NCBI GenBank assembly: GCA_002405435.1
Contig: DHLU01000063.1
Coordinates: 1 to 6,599, forward strand
Origin: Flavobacteriales bacterium UBA4660
GTDB taxonomy: Bacteria; Bacteroidota; Bacteroidia; Flavobacteriales_D; Sanyastnellaceae
Direction: 5' to 3'
DNA length: 6,599 bases
Positions 1 to 6,400 of this stretch are shown one piece after another (within the stretch, counting starts at the first letter, position 1; every line of letters begins with the position of its first letter). The position numbers were made by a program, and so were the translations under genes. The notes beneath the pieces were generated by a model. That model was not told the origin of the DNA, searched no databases, and saw only the letters and a list, made by a program, of their open reading frames with translations.

Positions 1-471
1 GACCTCGCACAACCCATCATCTTTATTGCCCCGGAGGGCAGGGAAGAAGAGGTGGGCATCCGGCTGAGCCGCGTCGGTTACGACAATACGCTGGGCTTCT
101 TGCAGGGTGGCATGGAGGCATGGAAGGCGGCAGGCAGGGAAGTGGCTGTGGTGGAAAGTCTCACCGCAGCGGAAGCGGAAGCCCGCCTCACATCGGCACC
201 GACGCCACTGATTGACGTGCGCCGTCCGGGCGAATTTGAGTCCGGTCACATTGAAGATGCCATCAATGCGCCCCTCGATTTTATCAATGAGCACCTCGCT
301 GACGTTCCGCGGGAAAAACCGGCACTGGTGCATTGCGCCGGCGGTTACCGCTCAGTCATTTTCATCTCCATCTTACAGGCAAGGGGTTACGACAACCTCA
401 TCAATGTTGAAGGAGGTTACGGTGCACTGTCTGCAACAGGACTTAGGAAAGCAGCCGGTTTGGTGGGCTGA
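1..471 (+). CDS. Rhodanese-domain sulfurtransferase, C-terminal part (5' end outside window); likely CstB-like MBL-fold persulfide dioxygenase/sulfurtransferase
   Basis: The reading frame is open from base 1, so only the last 156 residues are visible; the GTG at 52 is internal. Visible residues 1-45 resemble the second half of a rhodanese fold (ending LQGGMEAWKAAG). At the catalytic loop they read APEGRE, with no cysteine, so this domain should be catalytically dead. Residues 54-150 form a second rhodanese domain with the usual IDVRRPGEFESGHI strand-loop (71-84) and an intact active loop CAGGYR (Cys112). Known family: an N-terminal metallo-beta-lactamase persulfide dioxygenase domain, then a pseudo-rhodanese, then an active rhodanese, as in CstB-type enzymes that oxidise persulfides and transfer sulfane sulfur in the cytoplasm. 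That the missing N-terminus is such a domain is inference; a stand-alone tandem rhodanese is the alternative. The rhodanese assignment itself is firm. Confidence 0.85.
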   Translation, partial: DLAQPIIFIAPEGREEEVGIRLSRVGYDNTLGFLQGGMEAWKAAGREVAVVESLTAAEAEARLTSAPTPLIDVRRPGEFESGHIEDAINAPLDFINEHLADVPREKPALVHCAGGYRSVIFISILQARGYDNLINVEGGYGALSATGLRKAAGLVG

Positions 472-495
472 GAAATACCGCCTCATGTTGCCGTT

Positions 496-520
496 CCGCA
501 TGATTGCCGCGGCTTTTTTT
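496..520 (+). terminator. Possible weak terminator after the rhodanese gene
   Basis: CCGC (496-499) can pair with GCGG (509-512) across a 9-nt loop. A run of seven T follows at 514-520. The stem is short, and the T-run ends only 11 bp before the next start codon. It may therefore be a weak terminator or just the AT-rich upstream part of the next gene's promoter. Confidence 0.25.
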
Positions 521-527
521 ACCTTTC
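520..527 (+). promoter_or_regulatory. Candidate Bacteroidota -7 box for the aminotransferase gene
   Basis: TACCTTTC matches the TAnnTTTG -7 consensus of the Bacteroidota primary sigma factor at all but the last base. It lies 4 bp before the ATG at 532. Transcription would then begin at or next to the start codon, giving a leaderless or nearly leaderless mRNA. I see no good -33 TTG at the expected spacing, so this is tentative. Confidence 0.3.
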
Positions 528-531
528 CCGC

Positions 532-1728
532 ATGGAACACAATGCGGTTCTCTTCGACCGCCACCTGGCACAAACCACGTGGCACCCGCTCGCCCTCAGT
601 ATCGAACGGGCATCGGGTATTTACCTCTATGACCAGGAAGGGAAACGGTACTTCGACTTCATTTCGGGCATTGGCGTCAACAACATCGGCCATGGCAACC
701 GCAAGGTCATTGACGCCATCCGGACCCAAAGTGAAAAGTACTTGCACGCCATGGTATATGGCGAATTTCTGCTCGAACCGCAGGCCCGCGCCGCCCGTGC
801 GCTGGCAGCTACCCTGCCTGCCCCGCTCGATACCTGCTACTTCGTCAACAGCGGCACGGAGGCCAATGAGGCCGCCATCAAACTCAGCCGCAGGGTAACG
901 GGCCGGCCCAATCTTGTGGCGTTTCAAGGGGCCTACCATGGCAATACGCTGGGTTCGCTTTCGGTGAGCGCCAACGAAAGAAAAAAATCGGCATTCCGGC
1001 CATTGCTGCCGGGGGTACGTTTTATAGATCCGGGCGACCACGATCAACTCAACCGCATTGATGAATCGGTCGCAGGGGTCATCATCGAAACCGTGCAGGG
1101 CGATGCCGGCGTGCGCATTCCGGGCGCCGCCTACCTGCAGGCACTGCGGCGCAGGTGCGATGAAACCGGAACCCTGCTGGTTTGCGATGAAATTCAATGC
1201 GGCATGGGCCGAACCGGCAGTATGTGGGCTTTCAGCCAATTCGGATTCGTGCCAGACATACTGACTGCCGGCAAGGCGCTCGCAGGCGGACTTCCGGTGG
1301 GGGCCATGGTCAGTGCGCGCAGCCACATGGAACAACTGGCCAGTGCACCCGAACTCGGACACATCACCACCTTTGGAGGGCATCCGCTCGTGTGCGCCTC
1401 CGTGGCGGCCACACTCGAAGTGTATGCCGAAGAGATCAACCTCGGATTTGTGCGCGAAAACGGTCATTACATCGCCGGTCGTCTTGCTGCACACCGTGCA
1501 GTGCGCGAAGTCAGGCAGATCGGCTACTATTTCGCTATCGACCTCCGCGGCGCCGAGGCGGTTCAACACGTGGTGAATACCTGTATGGACCAGGGGCTTA
1601 TTACATTCTGGTTTCTTTCCTGTCCCTGGTCGTTCCGCATTGCACCGCCGCTCACCATCACCAGAGAAGAAACCGATGCCGCGCTGCAGATCATCGAAGA
1701 CGCACTTAGTGGCCTCAGCGGCATATGA
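532..1728 (+). CDS. Class III PLP-dependent aminotransferase (acetylornithine/ornithine aminotransferase-like)
   Basis: A 398-residue cytoplasmic enzyme of fold-type I, class III, which moves an amino group from an omega- or alpha-amine to a keto acid using pyridoxal phosphate. Landmarks in order: YLYDQEGKRYFDFISGIGV (31-49, typical N-terminal strand); SGTEANEAAIK (107-117, cofactor phosphate contact); FQGAYHGNTLG (131-141, ring stacking); CDEIQ (218-222, Asp219 for the pyridine nitrogen); TAGKALAGGLPVGA (245-258, with Lys248 as the Schiff-base lysine); TTFGGHP (279-285). All key residues are present and the length is normal, so it should be active. The C-terminal substrate region (WFLSCPWSFRIAPPLTI, 360-376) differs from classical ArgD proteins, so the substrate cannot be read off and no gene symbol is given. 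It starts 60 bp after the rhodanese gene, which does not prove a functional link. ATG 532 is the only sensible start, and no Shine-Dalgarno sequence precedes it. Confidence 0.93.
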   Translation: MEHNAVLFDRHLAQTTWHPLALSIERASGIYLYDQEGKRYFDFISGIGVNNIGHGNRKVIDAIRTQSEKYLHAMVYGEFLLEPQARAARALAATLPAPLDTCYFVNSGTEANEAAIKLSRRVTGRPNLVAFQGAYHGNTLGSLSVSANERKKSAFRPLLPGVRFIDPGDHDQLNRIDESVAGVIIETVQGDAGVRIPGAAYLQALRRRCDETGTLLVCDEIQCGMGRTGSMWAFSQFGFVPDILTAGKALAGGLPVGAMVSARSHMEQLASAPELGHITTFGGHPLVCASVAATLEVYAEEINLGFVRENGHYIAGRLAAHRAVREVRQIGYYFAIDLRGAEAVQHVVNTCMDQGLITFWFLSCPWSFRIAPPLTITREETDAALQIIEDALSGLSGI

Positions 1729-1843
1729 TGTGCGCATTCACCAAATTACGCCGACAGTTGTTATGGCCGAAAAAATATTATCCGGTTGGAGACGCATCAC
1801 GTGCGATACCTGCACGCCCTCAGCAAGTGAACGGTGCGCAACC

Positions 1844-1876
1844 CCATACCCTGGGAATTTTTCCCGTCCGGTATGG
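1844..1876 (+). repeat. Compound inverted repeat (hairpin) in the gap upstream of the operon
   Basis: CCATACC (1844-1850) is the exact reverse complement of GGTATGG (1870-1876). Nested inside, GGGAA (1853-1857) pairs with TTCCC (1861-1865) around a TTT loop. The two stems are separated by a small asymmetric internal loop (CT against GTCC). There is no following T-run, so it is a poor intrinsic terminator on the + strand. It could be a terminator of mixed type for the aminotransferase gene, a structured leader element, or a dyad bound by a regulator. Confidence 0.55.
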
Positions 1877-1999
1877 CAAACTTTTGGTCGGCGTTATTGT
1901 CTTAGCGTTCGGTGGGCGAGCACAACACCTTGCCAGACTATGGCGTTACATGGCCCAATATCGATATGAAATGAAGGACTATCCACAAGCGCGCTTCAA

Positions 2000-2007
2000 G
2001 ATTTTTG
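2000..2007 (+). promoter_or_regulatory. Weak candidate -7 box before the operon
   Basis: GATTTTTG differs from TAnnTTTG at one base (G for the leading T) and sits about 50 bp before the start at 2058. A small hairpin follows directly (GCTGC 2007-2011 with GCAGC 2017-2021, loop CCCTT), in the expected 5' leader. No convincing -33 box is visible. Confidence 0.2.
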
Positions 2008-2057
2008 CTGCCCCTTGCAGCAATGACCGGCCACCCAGCCGCCCGCTGCTTCCGGTG

Positions 2058-2603
2058 ATGTGGCGAGTGCTGCTGTGCCTTTCCCTATTCACTGAAATGA
2101 GTTCATTCGCCCAGCCCGCTCCCAACCCACTCAAAGACAAGCGGTGGCGTGGGGGAGGCGTAGGCGTACACAGCGGCGATTACCTGAGCTACTCCGCCAT
2201 GGCCTGGCAGGCCCGCCGCAGCGACCAAATCGTGACGGGATTCCGATTGGGCTATTCTCAGGAACTCATCACCGGGCCAAAGGACTCATGCACGGTCAGC
2301 AGAAGCCGCTCCATCGAAGGCGGTATCATGTGGGGTGACGGTTATGGCAACGACAAATACTACCTCTCAGCCATGGCAGGCATGGGATTGATGCAGCGGT
2401 GGTATTGCGACGATGATGACCCCGGAGAATTCATTAAAAAATCGCGGCTGACCATCGGCGTTCCCTTTCAGGCAGAAGCGGGTGTTTCACTCTCCGGAGA
2501 CCTCAGACTGGGTATAGCGCTCATCGCTAACTGGAATTTTCTTGAACCGTATGCAGGCGGATTGATTTCTCTCACCTGGTGGGCCAATGACAAAAGAAAT
2601 TGA
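2058..2603 (+). CDS. Small exported protein, predicted outer-membrane beta-barrel, function unknown
   Basis: I do not recognise a named family. The frame stays open upstream to 1725, but the start at ATG 2058 is chosen because it gives a good signal peptide: MWRVLLCLSLF, then SSFA|Q, with likely cleavage near residue 18. The mature part (about 163 residues) is rich in Gly and aromatic residues, with alternating amphipathic stretches: GGGVGVHSGDYLSYSAMAW (32-50), QIVTGFRLGYSQELI (57-71), GGIMWGDGY (88-96), YYLSAMAGMGLMQRWY (101-116), RLTIGVPFQAEAGVSL (130-145), LRLGIALIANWNF (149-161) and AGGLISLTWW (166-175). Such strands, ending in an aromatic-rich final strand, are typical of small eight-stranded outer-membrane barrels. 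Cys78 and Cys117 lie in predicted loops and could form a disulfide in the periplasm. The gene's last 17 bp overlap the haemoglobin gene, so the two are probably translationally coupled. A soluble beta-sandwich is the alternative. Confidence 0.7.
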   Translation: MWRVLLCLSLFTEMSSFAQPAPNPLKDKRWRGGGVGVHSGDYLSYSAMAWQARRSDQIVTGFRLGYSQELITGPKDSCTVSRSRSIEGGIMWGDGYGNDKYYLSAMAGMGLMQRWYCDDDDPGEFIKKSRLTIGVPFQAEAGVSLSGDLRLGIALIANWNFLEPYAGGLISLTWWANDKRN

Positions 2604-2952
2604 AAATAGGCAGGACCTGGTGCAGCTGGTTGACCGGTTTTATGACCGGGTGGTGCATGACGACTTGCTTGCTCCGCACTTTAAAGACCTTGACTTTGCC
2701 GAACACAAACCACGCATGGTCGCTTTCTGGGCCTTTGTGCTGCTTGGTGAAGCCGGCTATGCGACCAATGTATTCGATAAACACAGGCATTTGTCCATTG
2801 GCAAGCCACACTTTGACCGCTGGCTTGCCCTTTTTACCGAAACGGTGCAGGCATACTTCACCGGAGAAAAAGCGGATGCCGCCGTCAACAGGGCCAAACT
2901 GCTCGCCTGGACATTCAGTGAAAAAATGAAAACCCTGAAACCAGAAAATTGA
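2587..2952 (+). CDS. Group III truncated haemoglobin
   Basis: A 121-residue single-domain, 2-on-2 globin with no signal peptide, so cytoplasmic. Comparison from memory with Campylobacter Ctb places the haem-pocket residues: Tyr19 in RFYDRV (B10), His40 in EHKPRMVAFW (E7), His68 in the KHRHLSI segment as the proximal F8 ligand, and Trp79 in HFDRWLALF (G8). All are kept, so it should bind haem. Members of this group bind O2 with high affinity and have been linked to NO or peroxide handling and to growth at low oxygen; the role here is inference. The ATG at 2587 lies inside the end of the preceding barrel gene, and the stop is 2 bp before the RsmE start, so it is an internal gene of the operon. 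Length and motifs are typical of the group. Confidence 0.93.
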   Translation: MTKEIENRQDLVQLVDRFYDRVVHDDLLAPHFKDLDFAEHKPRMVAFWAFVLLGEAGYATNVFDKHRHLSIGKPHFDRWLALFTETVQAYFTGEKADAAVNRAKLLAWTFSEKMKTLKPEN

Positions 2953-2954
2953 TT

Positions 2955-3674
2955 ATGCCGACCGACCTCCATCATTTTTACCATGCGGATGCCGCGCCAG
3001 GTGCGCGGTGCACGCTCGCACAGGATGATGCGCGCCACGCGGGTAAAGCCCTGCGGCTGAAAAACGGCGCCCCTGTCAATGTGACTGATGGTCACGGCCA
3101 TGTATTCCGCGCGGAGATTCACTTCACAGACCGCCATGAGGCTGAGCTGATCGTGGGGATGCCTGCAGACCATGTGTCGCCCGTCTCTCCGCTAAGCCTC
3201 GCCATCGCCCCCACAAAAAACGCCGACAGGCTCGAATGGTGCATAGAAAAAGCCGTCGAACTCGGTGTGAATGAGATTTGGCTGCTCCACTGCGACCATT
3301 CAGAAAAAACCACCGCACGCATCGAAAGGCTCGACCGGCTTGCATTGGCTGCACTTAAACAAAGCCGCGGAACGCACCTTCCTGTTATCCGCGGTCCCTT
3401 CAGTCTAGAGGCTGTGCTGCGCGAATCAGATGCCGTACACAGGTTCATCGCGCATTGCTCGTCGCACCGCGAAAGAAAAGAACTGGAAGCGCTGACATCG
3501 GTAACGGGTAAGGTGCTCGTACTTATTGGACCTGAAGGTGATTTCTCTATGCGCGAAATCGACCGGGCCGAAGAACTCGGCGCTGCAGGAATCAGCCTCG
3601 GTCCGCGCAGGCTGCGCACGGAAACTGCAGCCATGGCCGTAGCCGCTATCTTTGGTCTCTCATCAATTTCCTGA
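2955..3674 (+). CDS. rsmE: 16S rRNA (uracil-1498-N3)-methyltransferase RsmE
   Basis: A 239-residue SPOUT-class enzyme that methylates N3 of U1498 of 16S rRNA (E. coli numbering) in the small subunit, using S-adenosylmethionine. The N-terminal about 75 residues form the PUA-like RNA-binding part (HHFYH at 6-10, HAGKALRLKNG at 28-38). The C-terminal part carries the family hallmarks: APTKNADRLEWCIEKAVELG (85-104), KQSRG near 135-139, IGPEGDFS (191-198) and SLGPRRLRTETAAM (214-227); the last two line the knotted SAM pocket. Length is normal for the family. ATG 2955 is preferred over the in-frame TTG at 2949, which overlaps the previous stop. A housekeeping gene embedded in a compact operon; I see nothing suggesting loss of function. 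Confidence 0.95.
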   Translation: MPTDLHHFYHADAAPGARCTLAQDDARHAGKALRLKNGAPVNVTDGHGHVFRAEIHFTDRHEAELIVGMPADHVSPVSPLSLAIAPTKNADRLEWCIEKAVELGVNEIWLLHCDHSEKTTARIERLDRLALAALKQSRGTHLPVIRGPFSLEAVLRESDAVHRFIAHCSSHRERKELEALTSVTGKVLVLIGPEGDFSMREIDRAEELGAAGISLGPRRLRTETAAMAVAAIFGLSSIS

Positions 3675-3675
3675 C

Positions 3676-4026
3676 ATGCTCCGCACAGCACTCAAACTTA
3701 CCTTGCCCATATTTTTCCTCATGCTCTTCATCGCCTGGCTCACCAATCCTGACCTGGATGCATTCAGAAACAAGGCGACGGAACGGGTAGCCACTGCGCT
3801 GGAATCTCAGGGCCTGGAAGCCCAAAATCCCGCGCTCATGGGCATGGTCGAGCTCGCAGTGAACCAATTAGCCGGCGAGCGCCTCTCGCGCAGCAACTAC
3901 TTCTTTTGTTCGGTATTCACTGTAAAATTGCCCTCACGTGAATACCGATACCTCGGAGCCTTTTCAACCTTTGTTCCCCTGCAAGACTCCGATCCTCTTA
4001 ACGACCTGCTGAAGCAGATTCCATGA
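3676..4026 (+). CDS. Small membrane-anchored protein of unknown function (possibly DUF4359-like)
   Basis: A 116-residue protein starting at ATG 3676, one base after the rsmE stop. An upstream in-frame TTG at 3652 is less likely because it overlaps rsmE and adds a polar stretch before the hydrophobic segment. Residues 8-23 (LTLPIFFLMLFIAWLT) form one N-terminal transmembrane anchor or uncleaved signal, followed by TNPDLDAF (23-30). The rest is a small soluble domain with an amphipathic helix (31-70) and a C-terminal motif SNYFFCSVFTVKL followed by YRYLGAFSTFVPL (73-102). The pattern 'TNP after the anchor, NY..FSvF, then yiGaFs.F' reminds me of short DUF4359-type proteins, but I cannot confirm the match. 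The domain should face the periplasm. The stop overlaps the GH20 start in an ATGA junction, indicating translational coupling. Confidence 0.75.
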   Translation: MLRTALKLTLPIFFLMLFIAWLTNPDLDAFRNKATERVATALESQGLEAQNPALMGMVELAVNQLAGERLSRSNYFFCSVFTVKLPSREYRYLGAFSTFVPLQDSDPLNDLLKQIP

Positions 4027-6350
4027 AGAAAAACCTACTGTGCCTGCTGATGGGCCTTGCTGTTTCGCTGAGCGGTTTTGCCCAGCCTGCGCTGATTCCG
4101 GCCCCGAATTCCATTAGACCCGCTGAAGGCGAATTTGTCTTCGATGGCGAAGTACAGGTGCTCTACGGAGAACATGCCCTTACGCATGCCGAATATTTCC
4201 GCGACTGGCTGAAGACACACCACGGCATCACCACCAGCCTGGCGCCAATGAGCGCAGGACCCTCAGGCGGAAAAATGATGCTCCTGAACTGCAGTCCCGA
4301 AGCCGACCTCGAAAAACTGCGCAACGAAATTCCGAAAACCCCCAACATGCGGATAGATCCGCTGATGATCAGGAGCAGCAACGAAGCCTACACCCTGGGC
4401 ATCACACCCTCTGCCATCGTGGTCAACGGCAGCGGACCGGCCGGTCTGTTTTATGCGTTGCAAACCCTGGTGCAATACATTGAACTTTCAGGTACCCCGC
4501 AAGGCGCTGCTGTCAAGGTAGGCTGCATGCAGATTCAGGATAAGCCCGCATTCGCACACCGGGGCATGCTGCTCGATTGCGGCAGACATTTTATGCCCAA
4601 GGAAGTGGTTATGAAATACATCGACCTGCTGGCCAGCTACAAAATGAATACGCTGCACTGGCACCTCACCGAAGACCAGGGCTGGCGCATTCAGGTTGAT
4701 GCCTACCCGAAACTGACAGAGGTCGGCGCATGGAGAATAGAGCCCGATGGCAAACGCTATGGGGGATTCTATTCCAAGGACGACATCCGCGAAATCGTAG
4801 CCTATGCCGCCAGCCGGTATATTCAGGTAGTGCCGGAAATCGAAATGCCCGGACACAGTTCGGCTGCTATTGCCGCCTATCCCTGGCTCGGCTGCACGGG
4901 TGAAAGCATTAGCGTTCGCAATGAATGGGGTGTGTTTAAGGATATCTATTGCGCAGGAAACGATTCCACTTTTCAGTTCATCGAAAAGGTACTTGACGAA
5001 GTCTGCGCATTATTTCCCTCGAAGTTCATCCATATCGGAGGTGATGAGGCTCCTCATGTTCGCTGGGAAGAATGCAGCAAGTGCAAGCGGAGAATGAAAG
5101 CAAATGCACTGCGAACACCGCTCGACCTGCAGGGCTATTTCCTCAGGCGCGTCGCCGGTATGCTCTCTGAAAGGGGAAAGGTGATGATCGGATGGGACGA
5201 AATTGTGGAGTCGGAACTACCCGAAAATGCCTGTGTACAAAGCTGGCGTGGCACCGAAGGCGGCCAGACGGCTGTGAGCCTCGGTCACCGCGTGATCATG
5301 TCACCCACCAGCCATTGCTACTTTGACTACCCACTGAGCAGTATTGACCTCGGCAGGGTGTACAGTTTTGATCCGCTGCAGGGTATCGCCGATGAGGCCG
5401 CACACCTGGTCATGGGCGGCGAATGCAACCTCTGGACCGAACACATCTTGCCCGAAACGCTGGATGAAAAGGTTTTCCCCCGCATGCTCGCCATGGCAGA
5501 AGTGTTGTGGACCTATCCGGTATCACGCGACTACGGGGCTTTTTACACCCGGGTCAACGCGCACTATCCATGGCTCGAGGCACGAGGCGTCCGCTACGGA
5601 TTTCCCTCCGTGCCGGCAACCATCACCGGCAAGGTGGTGCCCGGAGCTGTTGAGGTGTCCGCAACGCCTGTCGTCGAGGGCATTGCCGTACAATGGCAGG
5701 CACGCGATCTTCCGCTGCAGGAATGGAGCAGCACCAACCGTGAAAGTGTATTCGGACCCTCTCAGCCAGTCTCAGAAATACATCGTGTCACAGGAGCCTC
5801 CGAGGTGCGCATCGAACCCCAGGCCGGGAGTGCCTTTAGCGGCAATGCGACCCCGCATGCATTCTTCTGCGCCCACCGCGCGGCCGGCATGCCCGTATCG
5901 CTCAGCTATGCGGTCAACAGCAGCTATCCGGGAGGCGGCCCGGGTGGAATGACCGACGGACGCCTCGGTGGCATCAGCTTCAGGGATGAGGGCTGGCAGG
6001 CCGTGCAGGGCGAAAACATGGAAGTGACGGTTGACCTGGGCTCCGTGCAACCGGTTTCTTACCTCAACACCCGGTGGTACCACTATACCAACGCCTGGAT
6101 TTTCAGACCCGAAAAGGTGAGTTACGCGGTGAGTAACGATGGCACCACCTGGAAGGATGTAGCCGTGAAACCCGCCCCCTGTGCAGCCGATAGCAAAGGC
6201 GAATCCATCGTGGAGGTCTCCGCACGCTTTGAATCTGTTCAGGCCCGCTTCATAAAAATGTCGGCACTCAGCCTCGGCCGCAACCCCGATTGGCACGACG
6301 CTGCGGGCAGTCAGAGTTGGCTCTTTTGCGATGAACTCTTCGTTCGCTGA
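4023..6350 (+). CDS. Secreted beta-N-acetylhexosaminidase, glycoside hydrolase family 20, with C-terminal F5/8-type (CBM32-like) domain
   Basis: A 775-residue exported enzyme that should remove terminal beta-linked GlcNAc or GalNAc from chitin oligomers, glycans or peptidoglycan fragments by the substrate-assisted GH20 mechanism. Signal peptide: MKKNLLCLLMGLAVSLSGFA with likely cleavage before QPALIP; no lipobox Cys. Residues 24-172 match the GH20b helper domain (LIPAPNSI near the start). The catalytic barrel (about 176-520) has HRGMLLDCGRHF (179-190, substrate Arg180), LHWHLTEDQGWRI (211-223), PEIEMPGHS (271-279) and the hallmark HIGGDE (337-342), with Asp341/Glu342 as the polarising/acid pair. 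Pocket tryptophans are W391, W408 and W471. Residues about 527-610 look like the chitobiase C-terminal domain. Residues about 640-775 resemble an F5/8 type C/CBM32 sugar-binding module (MTDGRLGG, VTVDLGS, VSNDGTTWKDV, ARFIKM). It is last in the operon, overlapping the previous gene by 4 bp. Probably periplasmic or surface-associated. No sortase-like, SusC/D or type IX sorting tail is seen. Confidence 0.96.
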   Translation: MKKNLLCLLMGLAVSLSGFAQPALIPAPNSIRPAEGEFVFDGEVQVLYGEHALTHAEYFRDWLKTHHGITTSLAPMSAGPSGGKMMLLNCSPEADLEKLRNEIPKTPNMRIDPLMIRSSNEAYTLGITPSAIVVNGSGPAGLFYALQTLVQYIELSGTPQGAAVKVGCMQIQDKPAFAHRGMLLDCGRHFMPKEVVMKYIDLLASYKMNTLHWHLTEDQGWRIQVDAYPKLTEVGAWRIEPDGKRYGGFYSKDDIREIVAYAASRYIQVVPEIEMPGHSSAAIAAYPWLGCTGESISVRNEWGVFKDIYCAGNDSTFQFIEKVLDEVCALFPSKFIHIGGDEAPHVRWEECSKCKRRMKANALRTPLDLQGYFLRRVAGMLSERGKVMIGWDEIVESELPENACVQSWRGTEGGQTAVSLGHRVIMSPTSHCYFDYPLSSIDLGRVYSFDPLQGIADEAAHLVMGGECNLWTEHILPETLDEKVFPRMLAMAEVLWTYPVSRDYGAFYTRVNAHYPWLEARGVRYGFPSVPATITGKVVPGAVEVSATPVVEGIAVQWQARDLPLQEWSSTNRESVFGPSQPVSEIHRVTGASEVRIEPQAGSAFSGNATPHAFFCAHRAAGMPVSLSYAVNSSYPGGGPGGMTDGRLGGISFRDEGWQAVQGENMEVTVDLGSVQPVSYLNTRWYHYTNAWIFRPEKVSYAVSNDGTTWKDVAVKPAPCAADSKGESIVEVSARFESVQARFIKMSALSLGRNPDWHDAAGSQSWLFCDELFVR

Positions 6351-6363
6351 ACGCCAAAATATT

Positions 6364-6387
6364 TTCCGCGCTCACCTTCCGGCGGAA
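6364..6387 (+). terminator. Candidate terminator hairpin after the GH20 gene
   Basis: TTCCGC (6364-6369) pairs with GCGGAA (6382-6387) over a 12-nt loop, starting 13 bp after the GH20 stop. An alternative tighter dyad TTCCG/CGGAA (6377-6381 with 6383-6387) uses the same right arm, but with a one-base centre it can only act as a DNA palindrome. There is no T-run, so termination is uncertain. The position at the operon's end is the main argument. Confidence 0.3.
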
Positions 6388-6392
6388 CTAAT

Positions 6393-6400
6393 TACATTTG
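6393..6400 (+). promoter_or_regulatory. Bacteroidota -7 promoter box upstream of tRNA-Ser
   Basis: TACATTTG is a full match to TAnnTTTG and is followed by CCGTCCCC, a context often seen at promoters of this phylum. A transcript would begin near 6405-6408, about 150 nt before the tRNA. A clear -33 TTTG about 20 bp upstream is missing. A second, weaker candidate pairs TTTG at 6442-6445 with CTGTTTTG at 6465-6472 (19-bp spacer), which would start transcription near 6478. Confidence 0.45.

Larger units (their letters stand above)
1729..2057 (+). other. Intergenic region of 329 bp without a convincing gene
   Basis: Frames stay open by chance here, and one runs into the downstream barrel gene. The translated text looks compositionally random and has no recognisable motif. 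The signal peptide of the downstream protein begins only at 2058. The region holds one strong compound inverted repeat (1844-1876), a smaller possible hairpin CGTGC/GCACG (about 1799-1815), and a weak promoter-like box near 2000. It probably acts as the spacer and regulatory leader of the downstream operon. Confidence 0.5.

Noticed and set aside
212..898. 228-codon + strand frame spanning the rhodanese and aminotransferase genes
   Set aside because: It crosses the boundary of two well-supported genes in another frame and encodes a Ser/Pro/Arg-rich sequence without motifs.
373..1737. 454-codon open frame on the - strand opposite the aminotransferase
   Set aside because: It is fully antisense to a gene with every class III motif intact. 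The product is rich in His, Cys, Arg and Gly with no domain pattern. A long antisense frame is expected in GC-rich coding DNA.
1758..1781. Sigma70-like pair TTGTTA and TATTAT in the intergenic gap
   Set aside because: The spacer is only 12 bp, far from 17, and Bacteroidota use a different promoter consensus.
1725..2057. N-terminal extension of the barrel protein by 111 residues
   Set aside because: The extension looks random and would bury the clear signal peptide starting at 2058 inside the protein.
2949..2954. TTG start for RsmE two codons upstream
   Set aside because: The ATG at 2955 gives the normal RsmE N-terminus and a simple 2-bp junction; TTG is rarer and overlaps the previous stop.
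5344..6296. Alternative frames on both strands inside the GH20 gene (202 and 174 codons)
   Set aside because: They lie wholly within the GH20 coding sequence, whose domains continue through this stretch without a break; no motifs are visible in the alternatives.
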